Assembly (NCBI RefSeq): GCF_012113595.1
Contig: NZ_CP050831.1
Coordinates: forward strand, 3,968,001 to 4,032,000
Reading direction: 5' to 3'
Length of the DNA stretch: 64,000 nucleotides
Source of the DNA: Bacteroides faecium
GTDB taxonomy: Bacteria; Bacteroidota; Bacteroidia; Bacteroidales; Bacteroidaceae
Below, piece after piece: positions 27,615-37,652 of this stretch. Under the pieces are notes generated by a model. It did no database searches, was not told the origin of the DNA, and saw nothing but the letters and a program-made list of their open reading frames with translations. The number at the start of each line of letters is the position of its first letter. The stretch's first letter is position 1. Both the position numbers and the translations under genes were made by a program.

Positions 27615-30395
27615 ATGAATCCTATGAATAATCTGATACGACATATAACAAGCCTTATATTTATTTCTTTTTCTCTGTCTGCCTATCCGATTTCTTATTC
27701 CTTCCGTGGCCTGTCAGAAACAAATGGATTATCTGATTTAACGGTCAGTGCCTTGTATAAAGACTCCGTAGGTTATCTTTGGATTGGAACAGCTACGTCA
27801 GTTGAATGTTTTGATGGCTTTCGTTTTAAGCATTATCCGATATTCGGAGATGATGAGAAACTGAAATGGGTGAATGTGATTGCAGAAACGCAAGGCAACC
27901 GGATTTGGGTGGGAAACGATATGGGCCTTTGGCGGATAAATAAAGAATCCGGTAAATTAGAACCGTTTGTTGCTGAAGTGATAAAATTCGGAGTTCGTTC
28001 TTTATTGACCGATGCGCAGGGAACCTTATATATTGGCAGTGAAAAAGGATTGTTTGTCTGCAAAAATAATGAAATGGAGCAGATTACTATTAATGCGGAT
28101 ATGTGGTCATCGGATAATTTCATAGTCGATTTGAATATGGGAGAAAAGGATACATTATGGATTCTGACTCGCTCCAAACTATATTCAATGAATCTGTCTA
28201 CCCGAAAAATAACTTTATGTCCATGCGGTGACAATGATAGACAGGATTATACTTATCGGAAAATGGCACGAATTGGTTCCAGGCTCTATTTAGGGACAAT
28301 GGAACATGGAGTGGTTGTTTTCGATATACCGACAGGGAAGTTCAGGGATAATTGGATTGATTTGGGATGCAATGTAATTTCCTCTCTGTCGGGTGACGGA
28401 AAAGATATACTTTATGTTGGAACAGATGGAAATGGAGTGCATTTTGTATCTGTCAAGGAAAATAAGGTTATGAAATCTTTCCGCTATGAACCCGGTACTA
28501 ATGGCGGAATCCGCTCTAACTCTGTCTATTCATTGCTGGTGGACAGGGAAGGATTGATATGGGTTGGATTCTATCAGTTGGGACTTGATTATACACTGTA
28601 TCAGAGCGGGCTTTTCTCTACCTATTCTTATTCTCCTTATTTTGACTCAAAAGACATACCGGTACGGGCCATAGCTATCAATGAGAATGAAAGATTGATA
28701 GGTTCCCGCAATGGCCTCTTTTATGTTGATGAGACGAATCGGCGTTTTAGGAGTTTCAAGTCACCCCAATTACGCTCTAATATGATAATGTGCATTTACC
28801 CGTTTCAAGGAAAGTATTATATCGGTACGTATGGTGGTGGCATGTATATACTGGATTCTTCTACATTAACTATCCGTGATTTTGAACCTTCGGAGTCTCC
28901 TTTTGTGAAAGGACATGTTTTCTGCATCAAGTCGGACAATGACGGTTGTCTGTGGATTGCCACTTCAATGGGCTTGTATCAGTATAAAGATGGCGAACAA
29001 CTCAATCACTATACCAGTTCGAACTCCAAACTGCCGGAAGGGAATGTGCTTGATATATGCTTTGATTCTACAGGAAAGGGCTGGATTTGTACGGCTACCG
29101 GTTTATGTATCTGGGATCCTTCCACTCGTAGTATAAAATCAGATGTATTCCCCGAAGGCTTTATACATAAAGAGAAAATCAGGACAGTATATGAAGATTC
29201 TTCCCACGAACTCTATTTCCTTCCGGATAAAGGCCCCATTTTTATTTCCGATTTGTCAATGACTCATTTCCGAAGATTCCAGCCGGGTACTCTTTTGGAA
29301 GGGAAAGACGCCATGTTTATGATCGAAGACCGTGAAGGGTGGCTGTGGATTGGTACGAATCAGGGCTTGTACCGTTATGATAAAAAAAATACAATTGTTC
29401 CTTATACTTTTGTGGACGGCTTGCCGAGCTCTGTTTTTATCACCTGTTTCCCTGTAATAGATGCTTCGGGAACAATCTGGTTTGGTAATTCCAAAGGATT
29501 GATTTATTTGACCAGGGATTTACGTGATATAAATGAAGAAAATAGTTATCCCCTGGCTATTACAGATGTATATGTGAATGGTAAAGAACCTTATCATCCT
29601 GCTATACAGAGAGAACAGCATCTCTATAAAGTCTCTTTGGAACCGTCGCACAAGAATCTGACTATCTGTTTCTCCGGATTTACTTATTCCGATCCTGCAT
29701 ATATGTCTTATGAATATAAAATGGAAGGGATGGATGATGATTGGCAGTTGTTGGGTGGTAAATCCGAACTGACTTATTATGACCTGTCTTCCGGGAAATA
29801 TCAATTCAAAATCCGTCGGATTGGTGAGCCCGGTTCGGAAATCTGTTTATCAGTGACTATTGCTTCCTCTTTTAACGCGACCTTATGGGGAATAATTCTA
29901 TTATTGATTGCAATAATATGCTTAAGCTATGCTTATTACCGGAGAAAAAAGAACTCTCCGGCTCTTGCGGCGGACGCCATAGAAACCGGAAAACCGATAG
30001 TTGAAGAAAAATACAGAAAGAGCAATGTGAGTATGGAAGAATGTCATCGGCTGGCAAACGAACTGGATATGCTGATGCAGGAAAAAAGACTGTATGTTAA
30101 CCCTGATTTAAAGATTGCGGATTTGGCGTCAGTATTGAACGTCTCTCCATATACATTGTCCTACGTGTTTAATCAGTTCTTGAACAAGAATTATTATGAT
30201 TATCTGAATGATTACCGTATAGCTGAGTTTAAACGGTTGCTTAATGAGGATGAATATTCAAAATATACCTTAAGTGCTTTAGCTGAACTGTGTGGTTTTA
30301 GTTCTCGTACTTCCTTTTTCCGTTATTTTAAAAAGACGACTGGAATAACCCCGAACGAATACGTCCAAAGTATAGGACGAACTAATGAAGATTGA
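27615..30395 (+). CDS. membrane-tethered AraC regulator with reg_prop/Y_Y_Y sensor, no kinase (module B)
   Basis: A 926-residue protein with an N-terminal signal segment (MNNLIRHITSLIFISFSLSAY). A periplasmic two-bladed propeller made of reg_prop repeats follows (~28-660; repeated 'LWIGT-GL', 'GLIWVGFYQLGLDY', 'GWLWIGTNQGLYRYD'). Then come a Y_Y_Y Ig-like domain (~680-750; 'YEYKMEGMDDDWQLLGG'), one membrane helix (~752-773; 'LWGIILLLIAIICLSYAYYRRKK') and a cytoplasmic AraC double HTH (~820-915; 'DLKIADLASVLNVSPYTLSYVF', 'LSALAELCGFSSRTSFFRYF'). Bacteroides hybrid two-component systems share this sensor but carry a histidine kinase and receiver between helix and HTH; both are missing here with no sign of deletion. 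It presumably senses a periplasmic oligosaccharide and activates the downstream ECF sigma/PUL genes. The paralogue at 42.4 kb has the same layout. Confidence 0.92.
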   Translation: MNPMNNLIRHITSLIFISFSLSAYPISYSFRGLSETNGLSDLTVSALYKDSVGYLWIGTATSVECFDGFRFKHYPIFGDDEKLKWVNVIAETQGNRIWVGNDMGLWRINKESGKLEPFVAEVIKFGVRSLLTDAQGTLYIGSEKGLFVCKNNEMEQITINADMWSSDNFIVDLNMGEKDTLWILTRSKLYSMNLSTRKITLCPCGDNDRQDYTYRKMARIGSRLYLGTMEHGVVVFDIPTGKFRDNWIDLGCNVISSLSGDGKDILYVGTDGNGVHFVSVKENKVMKSFRYEPGTNGGIRSNSVYSLLVDREGLIWVGFYQLGLDYTLYQSGLFSTYSYSPYFDSKDIPVRAIAINENERLIGSRNGLFYVDETNRRFRSFKSPQLRSNMIMCIYPFQGKYYIGTYGGGMYILDSSTLTIRDFEPSESPFVKGHVFCIKSDNDGCLWIATSMGLYQYKDGEQLNHYTSSNSKLPEGNVLDICFDSTGKGWICTATGLCIWDPSTRSIKSDVFPEGFIHKEKIRTVYEDSSHELYFLPDKGPIFISDLSMTHFRRFQPGTLLEGKDAMFMIEDREGWLWIGTNQGLYRYDKKNTIVPYTFVDGLPSSVFITCFPVIDASGTIWFGNSKGLIYLTRDLRDINEENSYPLAITDVYVNGKEPYHPAIQREQHLYKVSLEPSHKNLTICFSGFTYSDPAYMSYEYKMEGMDDDWQLLGGKSELTYYDLSSGKYQFKIRRIGEPGSEICLSVTIASSFNATLWGIILLLIAIICLSYAYYRRKKNSPALAADAIETGKPIVEEKYRKSNVSMEECHRLANELDMLMQEKRLYVNPDLKIADLASVLNVSPYTLSYVFNQFLNKNYYDYLNDYRIAEFKRLLNEDEYSKYTLSALAELCGFSSRTSFFRYFKKTTGITPNEYVQSIGRTNED

Positions 30396-30401
30396 TTGCC
30401 G

Positions 30402-30427
30402 GAGTCTCATATAATAATTTGAGACTC
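30402..30427. promoter_or_regulatory. inverted repeat GAGTCTCA-N10-TGAGACTC upstream of sigma B
   Basis: The 8-bp arms lie at 30402-30409 and 30420-30427, 7 bp after the regulator stop. The right arm ends 155 bp before the sigma start codon. The same arms occur at the same distance ahead of the paralogous sigma gene, where the regulator is 770 bp away, so this is more likely an operator than a plain terminator. Confidence 0.7.
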
Positions 30428-30543
30428 TAGCTTACTGTTGTCTAATTAATTGATTACCAGTAGGTATTATGACTTCTGTTTCCCTTCCAATAGGATGAAA
30501 TCTATCCGCCCTTTTTTATTGTTTCTTTTCCGTATTTACCATT

Positions 30544-30551
30544 TATATTTG
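30544..30551 (+). promoter_or_regulatory. -7 promoter box TATATTTG for ECF sigma B
   Basis: It matches TAnnTTTG 30 bp before the sigma ATG. The identical octamer stands 31 bp before the paralogous sigma start at 46155. Confidence 0.65.
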
Positions 30552-30581
30552 CCAGCGTAATGATAAACAAAAATCTAAGCA

Positions 30582-31097
30582 ATGGAAAATATAAACATGA
30601 AATCCACTCAACTGGTTGCTGACTCTTATAAGAGTTATCATCATTCCGTTTATCTTTATATCTATTATAAAATAGGTAAGGACGAAGAAGCAAAAGACCT
30701 GTCACAAGATGTCTTTTTGCGTTTGATGGACTATAAGCAGATATTGCGTCCGGAAACAGTGAAACATTTTATATTCGCGATTTGCCGGAATCTGGTAACG
30801 GACTATTTGCGTCGTTTTTACAAAGCTCAAGAAGTAACATCATATCTTTTCGACCGGATTCCTACTTGTACCAATGAAGTGGAGAGCCAGATCATTGCCA
30901 ATAATCTATTGACATGTGAATGGGAGAGAGCCAATCAGCTTCCTGAACAACGTCGGAAGATTTATATCATGAGTCGTTTCGAAAATAAATCCTCGGCTGA
31001 TATTGCCGCCCAATTGGGAATTTCTTCCCGTACGGTGGAAAACCACTTGTTTATCAGTCGGAAAGAAATCCGTGAGTATATCCAACAGTGTATCTAA
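30582..31097 (+). CDS. ECF-type RNA polymerase sigma factor (module B), no anti-sigma partner
   Basis: A 171-residue sigma-70-family protein with region 2 ('YYKIGKDEEAKDLSQDVFLRLMDY', ~27-50; 'FIFAICRNLVTDYLRRFY', ~63-80) and region 4 ('QRRKIYIMSRFENKSSADIAAQLGISSRTVENHLF', ~124-158). ECF sigma genes in Bacteroides PULs are usually followed by a FecR-type anti-sigma gene that reads the STN domain of SusC. Here SusC starts only 44 bp downstream, there is no anti-sigma gene, and that SusC has no STN. The sigma factor is therefore probably controlled at transcription by the regulator upstream. The start could also be the ATG five codons in (30597). Confidence 0.92.
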   Translation: MENINMKSTQLVADSYKSYHHSVYLYIYYKIGKDEEAKDLSQDVFLRLMDYKQILRPETVKHFIFAICRNLVTDYLRRFYKAQEVTSYLFDRIPTCTNEVESQIIANNLLTCEWERANQLPEQRRKIYIMSRFENKSSADIAAQLGISSRTVENHLFISRKEIREYIQQCI

Positions 31098-31141
31098 TAT
31101 TAGAATAAATAGTATAAATGTTAGTTTTAAATTTTATGTAT

Positions 31142-34100
31142 ATGAAAAAAAATCTCTTCAGATTCTCATCGAGAAGATTTCTATTCTCTACGGTGATGGC
31201 CTCTGCCCTTGTAACAGGTGCTCCGCAGGCGGTATTTGCCAATGTGGGAGAAGTGCAGGCTGTTTCGCAGACTGGGGCAATCAAAGGTAAAATCGTGGAT
31301 TCCTATGGCGAACCTGTTATTGGTGCCAATGTCAAAGTGAAAGGCACTACCAATGGTACGATAACGGATATGAATGGAAACTTTACTTTGAATAATGTAT
31401 CAGGTGGTACGTTAGTGATTTCTTTTATTGGTTATAAGACGTTGGAAGTTTCTGTAAAAGGGACGAATCTGGCTAAAATTATCATGCACGAAGATACAGA
31501 GGTGCTGGATGAAGTTGTTGTGGTAGGTTATGGTACTCAGAAAAAAGAATCGTTGACAGGCTCGGTAACAGTGGTCGACCAAAAACTTTTTAAGGACAAA
31601 GGTACAGTGGCCAATCCGCTCTCGGCTATGCAAGGTCAGGTTCCGGGCTTACGCATCACCCGCTCGTCGGCTGCTCCCGGCGAAGAAGGATGGGGTGTCT
31701 CAATCCGTGGCTCTGTCTCAAAGAACAAGGTAGAACCTCTTTTGATTATTGACGGTGTACCAGCCAGTGGTGTCAGCGAGATGGCTCAACTCAATGCCGA
31801 CGACATCGAAACCATTAACTTCCTGAAAGATGCTTCGGCTGCTATTTATGGCGCAAAAGCAGCGGGTGGTGTGATTTTGGTAACTACCAAACGTCCCGAT
31901 GCCGGCAAAACCAGAGTGGAATATAGCGGTTCGGTTACACGTAAAATTGTGGGTTTGCAGCCTCGCATGATGAGCATGGACGAATGGACGGACGGTGTGC
32001 TCCAAGCCCGTTTGAATGACGGCTATGGCGAAGACGACAACTGGGTGCGCTATGCCCGTTTGGCCAAAGCGATGAAGGGGAGTTGGATTAATCTGCATGG
32101 TGGAAACAACCCCGATGAAGATCCCATTCCGGGAGGATTCCGTGGTGTGGCCGACTTTGTGTTTCACGATATGAACTGGACTGATGTGCTGTGGGGAAAC
32201 GCCACTTCTACCCAGCATAACCTCAGCGTAAGCGGAGGTTCGGAAAAATCGACCTACCGACTTTCGTTGGGGTATTTGAACGACCAAGGGACGCTGCAAT
32301 GGGGGAACAACTCGAACGAACGCTATAACGTACGTTTATTCAACAGTTTCAAGATAAACAACCGTATCAGCTTGGAAACCAATATGTCAGCTAGTCGTCA
32401 GCATCAAGTGGCTCCTACACAGATTGGTAGTATATTGGGTAGCAGCATACCGCAGCCTGGGCTACCGGTTTCGACTATTGATGGCAAACCGTATGCGTGG
32501 GGAGGCATTCATACCCCCAACTGGTCTGCCGAATTGGGTGGTGACAACAAACTTGTGGTGACCACAATGAATGTGAACGAGATTTTGAAAGTGAACATTT
32601 TGGATGGTCTTGATTTTCAGGGAACTTTGGGATACTCAACGAACAATGCGGCCCGTGACGAACAATATCTTTCGGTTGATTGGTATCAATACGACGGCAC
32701 TCCAATTCTGAATGAGAACTCTCCCTATCCCGCAAAAGAAAAATCATCGTATACTAAAAGTTCTGCGCGTACCGACAATTACACGGCATCAGCTTTCCTC
32801 ACTTATAAGAAATTATTTGATGAGGTTCATGACATATCGCTTATGGGAGGTGTGCAATACGACTATGCCGCTTACGATTATAGCGGCACCAAAGCAATGG
32901 ACGTGGAAGCGGCAATCGAATCGCTTAACGGTAAAGGACAAATCTACATAGACAAAGTAGACCGTTGGGAGGAAGCCATTCTCTCTTATTTCGGTCGCTT
33001 GAATTATAACTACAAGTCGAGATATATGGTCGAAGTGAATGCTCGTTACGACGGCTCTTCGAAATTTTTGCCCAAGAATCGCTGGAACTTCTTCTGGGGC
33101 GCATCAGCCGGATGGCGTATCACTGAAGAAAAATTCATGGAGAACTTGCGTGACTATGTGAATGAACTGAAACTACGTGCCTCATATGGTGAGGTAGGTA
33201 ACCAAAATGGTATCGGACGCTATGACGGCATCCAACTTTACAACTACAAATCGAACAGCGGCGCTTTGTTGGGCAACTCGAAAGGAACCTATGTGGAATC
33301 TGCCGGACTGGTGAGCACCGTGCGTACTTGGGAACGTATCTACAACTATAACTTGGGTATTGACTTTGGATTCCTCAACAATCGCCTTACGGGTACGTTC
33401 GAGGTCTTTAAAAAGAAAAACGACAATATGCTGGTTTCGCGTCTGCACCCCGGTGTATTGGGTGGAACCGCTCCCAGTACTAATAGCGGTAAGTTTGAAG
33501 CCAATGGTTACGATGCCAGCTTGACTTGGCGTGACAAGATAGGCGGTTTCAACTACCACGTTGGCGGTACGTTAACCTATATGACCAACAAACTCGTTGA
33601 TGGAGGTAACATCGTAGTGAGCGCAGGTTATAACGAAGCTGTGAATGGCTATCCACTCAACTCGGTGTTTGGCTACCGCTACGTGGGCAAAGTACAAAAC
33701 CAAGAACAACTGGACTATTACGTGGACAAATATGTGGGCAGCAATTCTATCGCCCTACCTGCCAACTTGCGTTTGGGCGACCACATGTATGAAGATGTGA
33801 ACAAAGACGGCAAACTGACACAAGACGACCTTGTATTTCTCGGTTCCGACGACCCCAAATATTCGTTCTCGTTTAATTTCGGATGCGAGTGGAAAGGATT
33901 CGATTTCAATACCGTGTTTCAAGGTGTGGGCAAGCGTACCATCTATCGTGAAATTGACTCTTGGAAAGTGCCTTTCAAAGCTATTTGGCTGAACACTACC
34001 AACCAGTCGGTAGGTAATGTATGGAGTCCTGAAACTCCTAACAATCATTTTCCTACTTATTCAAACAGTAATGACATCAATAACTACAACTACATTCCCT

Positions 34101-34351
34101 CTACCTGGTCGGCCGATAACGGAGCTTATCTGCGTCTCAAAGAGATTGTACTAGGTTACACATTGCCAAAGGCATGGATGAATAAGAGCGGTTTCATCAG
34201 CAACCTGCGCATTTATGTATCGGGCGCTGACTTGTGGGAAAAATCGTATATCACCGATGGTTGGGATCCCGAAGCCACCCGCAAAGTGGAAAACAAGCAA
34301 CGCTATCCGTTTAACCGCACCGTGACTTTCGGTGTGAATGCCACATTCTAA
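31142..34351 (+). CDS. SusC/RagA-family TonB-dependent glycan transporter (module B)
   Basis: ATG 31142 gives a signal peptide with a long basic start (MKKNLFRFSSRRFLFSTVMASALVTGAPQAVFA). The 1069-residue protein has a carboxypeptidase-D-like Ig domain (~50-125; 'GKIVDSYGEPVIGANVKVKG'), the TonB-box/plug segment 'EVLDEVVVVGYGTQKKESLTG' (~127-147), a plug and a 22-strand outer-membrane barrel ending 'NRTVTFGVNATF'. There is no N-terminal STN domain. It imports oligosaccharides together with the SusD lid encoded 27 bp downstream. From roughly 31.6 kb onward, C-ending codons become more frequent than in the regulator gene. Confidence 0.95.
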   Translation: MKKNLFRFSSRRFLFSTVMASALVTGAPQAVFANVGEVQAVSQTGAIKGKIVDSYGEPVIGANVKVKGTTNGTITDMNGNFTLNNVSGGTLVISFIGYKTLEVSVKGTNLAKIIMHEDTEVLDEVVVVGYGTQKKESLTGSVTVVDQKLFKDKGTVANPLSAMQGQVPGLRITRSSAAPGEEGWGVSIRGSVSKNKVEPLLIIDGVPASGVSEMAQLNADDIETINFLKDASAAIYGAKAAGGVILVTTKRPDAGKTRVEYSGSVTRKIVGLQPRMMSMDEWTDGVLQARLNDGYGEDDNWVRYARLAKAMKGSWINLHGGNNPDEDPIPGGFRGVADFVFHDMNWTDVLWGNATSTQHNLSVSGGSEKSTYRLSLGYLNDQGTLQWGNNSNERYNVRLFNSFKINNRISLETNMSASRQHQVAPTQIGSILGSSIPQPGLPVSTIDGKPYAWGGIHTPNWSAELGGDNKLVVTTMNVNEILKVNILDGLDFQGTLGYSTNNAARDEQYLSVDWYQYDGTPILNENSPYPAKEKSSYTKSSARTDNYTASAFLTYKKLFDEVHDISLMGGVQYDYAAYDYSGTKAMDVEAAIESLNGKGQIYIDKVDRWEEAILSYFGRLNYNYKSRYMVEVNARYDGSSKFLPKNRWNFFWGASAGWRITEEKFMENLRDYVNELKLRASYGEVGNQNGIGRYDGIQLYNYKSNSGALLGNSKGTYVESAGLVSTVRTWERIYNYNLGIDFGFLNNRLTGTFEVFKKKNDNMLVSRLHPGVLGGTAPSTNSGKFEANGYDASLTWRDKIGGFNYHVGGTLTYMTNKLVDGGNIVVSAGYNEAVNGYPLNSVFGYRYVGKVQNQEQLDYYVDKYVGSNSIALPANLRLGDHMYEDVNKDGKLTQDDLVFLGSDDPKYSFSFNFGCEWKGFDFNTVFQGVGKRTIYREIDSWKVPFKAIWLNTTNQSVGNVWSPETPNNHFPTYSNSNDINNYNYIPSTWSADNGAYLRLKEIVLGYTLPKAWMNKSGFISNLRIYVSGADLWEKSYITDGWDPEATRKVENKQRYPFNRTVTFGVNATF

Positions 34352-34378
34352 TTTTTATTCTTAATATTGAAGATAACA

Positions 34379-36100
34379 ATGAAAAAAATAGCATATATTT
34401 TAGGAATCATTTGCGCCATGACCATGCAGTCGTGTTTAGACCTTGAGCCCAAGACGCAATTGGCGGATACCAACTATTGGAAGTCGCCCGAACACTTCAA
34501 ACTTTTTGCTACCCAGTTCTACGGCTGGTCGGCCGACTTTCGATGGCTCGACGACAGTCAGCACGCTGATATTCGCTCGGACTTGTTTGCCGGTAGCACG
34601 GTGAATATCTATAGTAATGGAACGAACAGTATTCCGTCATCCGACAAACATTATACCGACAATTACAATCGTATTCGTCAAACCAATACTTTATTGCAAC
34701 AAGCCGATGCGTATGAACAACAAGCCGACATCGCCATTTCGGTGGGGGAAGCCCGTTTCTTCCGTGCTTATTGTTACTTCGAGTTGTTGCAGGCCTACGG
34801 TGACCTTATCATTACCCGCACGCCGCTCGACATCGACTCGCCTGAGATGCAGAAGGCCCGCAATCCGCGTACCGAGGTGGCTGACTTCATCATTGACGAC
34901 TTGAAAGAAGCCGCTAAACTATTACCCGTCGATAAGGCTATCAGCAGCAGCGACGAAGGTCGCCTCTCCAGCGAAGCTGCTTTGGCATTTCTTTCACGTG
35001 TAGCCCTCTATGAAGGTACATGGGAGAAATTCCATAATGGTGGTCAAAATACCGAACGTATAAAAGATTTGCTCAATACCGCAGCACAGGCGGCTCATGA
35101 TGTAATGGTGGGCGGAGCATTCGAGCTTTTTGCTCCTCAAGAATTGGGTACGGAAGCCTACAAATATCTCTTTATCTTGGAGAATGAAAAGTCGAATCCT
35201 GCCAGTATCAATAAAACAGGTAATAAAGAGTATATCTTTACCCGCCGCCACGACCCTGTAATCAATTCTATCGGCTTCAACATCACACAAGGGCGTTTGG
35301 GCAATGCCTTGTACGTTACTCGAAAAATGGCTAATATGTATCTGCAAAGCAATGGATTGCCCATCAATCCCCAAACGTGGAATTACACGAAAGTGGATGA
35401 TGAATATAAAAATCGCGACAACCGCATGAACAATCAGCTTATGGTGCCCGGACAGACTTACTGGGGTACAAACGGCGGACGCATCGATTGGAGCGGCAAT
35501 GCTGCCGAAATAGCCAATGCCTCGCATAGGAACTTCATGCCTCAAACGGGTACAGGCTACTTTCCCCACAAGTGGTGTAGCGAACGCGACGGAGTGCCTA
35601 CCGGTATGGAAGCCTATGACTTCCCCGTTATCCGCTATGCTGAGGTATTGCTGAACTATGCCGAAGCCGTGTTTGAACGCGATGGACAAATATCGGATGA
35701 AGACTTAGCCATCAGTTTGAACCTGACACGCAAACGCATCAACCCCGAAATGCCTGACTTGACTAACGACTTTGTTACGGCAAATAATTTGGATATGCGC
35801 ACAGAGATTCGTCGTGAGCGTACCATCGAATTTTTCGATGAGAATTTCCGCATTGATGATCTGAAGCGTTGGAAAACGGCCGAAGACGAAATGCCGATGA
35901 ACCTCACCGGTGTGAAGTGGAAAGGTACCGATTTTGAAAACAGATGGCCTGATGCTTCCTTTAAGGACAAAGATGGCGAAGGTTGCATTATCCACGAGAA
36001 AGGACGCAACTGGCACGAAAAGCATTACTTATTGCCACTGCCCACCGACCAGCTCAAACTGAACTCCAACTTGAAACAAAATCCGGGTTGGAACCAATAA
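34379..36100 (+). CDS. SusD/RagB-family surface lipoprotein (module B)
   Basis: ATG 34379 gives a lipoprotein signal with Cys19 ('AMTMQSC-L'); a TTG four codons earlier was rejected. The 573-residue protein has the SusD TPR core: 'VGEARFFRAYCYFELLQAYGD' (~122-142), 'PVIRYAEVLLNYAEAVFERDG' (~416-436), 'EIRRERTIEFFDENFRIDDLKRW' (~475-497) and the terminal 'YLLPLPTDQLKLNSNLKQNPGW'. It forms the hinged lid on SusC and binds the incoming oligosaccharide. It belongs to the susC operon. Confidence 0.95.
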   Translation: MKKIAYILGIICAMTMQSCLDLEPKTQLADTNYWKSPEHFKLFATQFYGWSADFRWLDDSQHADIRSDLFAGSTVNIYSNGTNSIPSSDKHYTDNYNRIRQTNTLLQQADAYEQQADIAISVGEARFFRAYCYFELLQAYGDLIITRTPLDIDSPEMQKARNPRTEVADFIIDDLKEAAKLLPVDKAISSSDEGRLSSEAALAFLSRVALYEGTWEKFHNGGQNTERIKDLLNTAAQAAHDVMVGGAFELFAPQELGTEAYKYLFILENEKSNPASINKTGNKEYIFTRRHDPVINSIGFNITQGRLGNALYVTRKMANMYLQSNGLPINPQTWNYTKVDDEYKNRDNRMNNQLMVPGQTYWGTNGGRIDWSGNAAEIANASHRNFMPQTGTGYFPHKWCSERDGVPTGMEAYDFPVIRYAEVLLNYAEAVFERDGQISDEDLAISLNLTRKRINPEMPDLTNDFVTANNLDMRTEIRRERTIEFFDENFRIDDLKRWKTAEDEMPMNLTGVKWKGTDFENRWPDASFKDKDGEGCIIHEKGRNWHEKHYLLPLPTDQLKLNSNLKQNPGWNQ

Positions 36101-36134
36101 TCCATTCATTGTTCATTTATAAAGTAATCGAATT

Positions 36135-37601
36135 ATGACATACAAAAATATACTTCAAAAGGGTGCGTTTGCAGCACTGATGACGGCTGGCTTAATGATG
36201 ACCGTTTCGTGCAACGATGACGATGTATCCCCTGTTTTAGAAGAGAGAGTGCTCGTTAAGGAAATCAACCTTGAAGTGACCCCCGAACTGCCTCTGCTGA
36301 TAGGCACTGACACTTTGATAAAATATACCGTAGGCCCTGATGAGGCTTTCAACAAAGAGGTGGTATGGAAATCGACTGTGCCCGATGTGGCTACCGTAGA
36401 TGCCGAAGGACGCATCACGGCAGTGAAGGCCGGTAGTACGGTAATTTCGGCCAAGCCGGCTGTGGGCTATTCTGCCACTTCGACCATTAATGTGAAGGTA
36501 GTAAACGAAATTATTCACATCACTGATATCAATCTCACTAACGAAGACCTCGAAGTGTTTGTAACCTCAACTTTGCCCCTCACTTGGCAGACTACCCCGG
36601 CCGACCCCACTTACCCCGGGTTGATTTGGAAAAGCCTTACTCCCGATAAAGCCACCGTCAATGAAAAAGGCGAGGTGAAGGGCATAGCCGAAGGAAAGGC
36701 ACGCATCCAAGTTACCGCTACCGACGACAAACATTTCACGAAAGAGTTTGAAATTAAGGTGAAGCCCATTATCTATATCGAAAGTATGGAATTTGTGAAA
36801 GAAGCAGACAAGCTGGCTTTGGGCGAAACCTACACTCCGCAGATGAATGTAACGCCGATAGATGCTACGCTTTCGTACATCGTATGGGAAAGCAGTAAAC
36901 CGGATGTTGTAGAGATTGATGAAAAAGGCCGGTTCGTGGCGAAGGCTTATGGCAATGCAGTAATTACCGCTTTGGCCGACTATGGTGACGGTAAACCTGT
37001 TAAAGCTACGATGAGTGTCAACGTGAGCGAAGGTTTAATGAACGACCAGTTTACTGTCGAGAACATCTGGCAGCCATTCGGAAACTTCACTCACCGGGAA
37101 TTTGAATGGATGGAGAATGACGGAGTACTTCGTATTTTCCCCGGTGAAGATAAGACTTACAAAGCTGTCCGCATTTGTCGCACCGGCGGTTTTGGGTTCA
37201 ATGTAACCAACTATCCCATCTTGGCCTTTAAAATGAAATTCCCCGAAAATGTGTTCGAAGCATCGACAAGTATAGAGTGGTATCTCGACATTTGGGGCGG
37301 AAGCGGCATTACCGTAGCCGGTAAATATGGCGAAGATACCGATAAAGGAAAAAATGCCATGACTGTGGTAGATTGCGGCGAATACAAAGTATTCTACGCC
37401 GACTTCACGAAGAAATTCCTCGGCAAAAACCAACAGTATATGCCTACCTCATTGACGAAGTACGACACGGTGGAACTTCAATTTTGGAAAATCTGGTATG
37501 AAGCCAATGAAACAGGTAGCATCTATGTGGATTGGATAAAGACTTTCGAATCGGAACAAGAACTGAAAGATTTGATAAAGAACGAAAGTGGTAAACAATA
37601 G
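36135..37601 (+). CDS. Big_2 (bacterial Ig-like) surface lipoprotein, putative glycan-binding protein (module B)
   Basis: A 488-residue lipoprotein (Cys26 in 'MMTVSC-N') with three bacterial Ig-like group 2 domains (~42-125, 126-212, 213-300). Each carries the pattern 'W-x-S-x-x-P-x-x-A-T-V-x-x-x-G-x-[IV]' such as 'WKSTVPDVATVDAEGRI'. A C-terminal beta-sandwich (~305-488) ends 'YVDWIKTFESEQELKDLI'. By position after susD it is a candidate surface glycan-binding protein; the Ig domains act as spacers. The paralogue at 51.8 kb has the same architecture, while the module at the left window edge uses TIG domains instead. Confidence 0.85.
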   Translation: MTYKNILQKGAFAALMTAGLMMTVSCNDDDVSPVLEERVLVKEINLEVTPELPLLIGTDTLIKYTVGPDEAFNKEVVWKSTVPDVATVDAEGRITAVKAGSTVISAKPAVGYSATSTINVKVVNEIIHITDINLTNEDLEVFVTSTLPLTWQTTPADPTYPGLIWKSLTPDKATVNEKGEVKGIAEGKARIQVTATDDKHFTKEFEIKVKPIIYIESMEFVKEADKLALGETYTPQMNVTPIDATLSYIVWESSKPDVVEIDEKGRFVAKAYGNAVITALADYGDGKPVKATMSVNVSEGLMNDQFTVENIWQPFGNFTHREFEWMENDGVLRIFPGEDKTYKAVRICRTGGFGFNVTNYPILAFKMKFPENVFEASTSIEWYLDIWGGSGITVAGKYGEDTDKGKNAMTVVDCGEYKVFYADFTKKFLGKNQQYMPTSLTKYDTVELQFWKIWYEANETGSIYVDWIKTFESEQELKDLIKNESGKQ

Positions 37602-37652
37602 CATCTTACTTTCTCTGGAAACTGATTGAATAACAAAATGAAAATTGAATGT

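Noticed and set aside
30402..30427. Plain transcription terminator of regulator B
   Set aside because: It has no T run, and the same repeat at the same distance before the sigma C gene is not next to a regulator stop codon; the operator reading fits better, though a dual role is possible.
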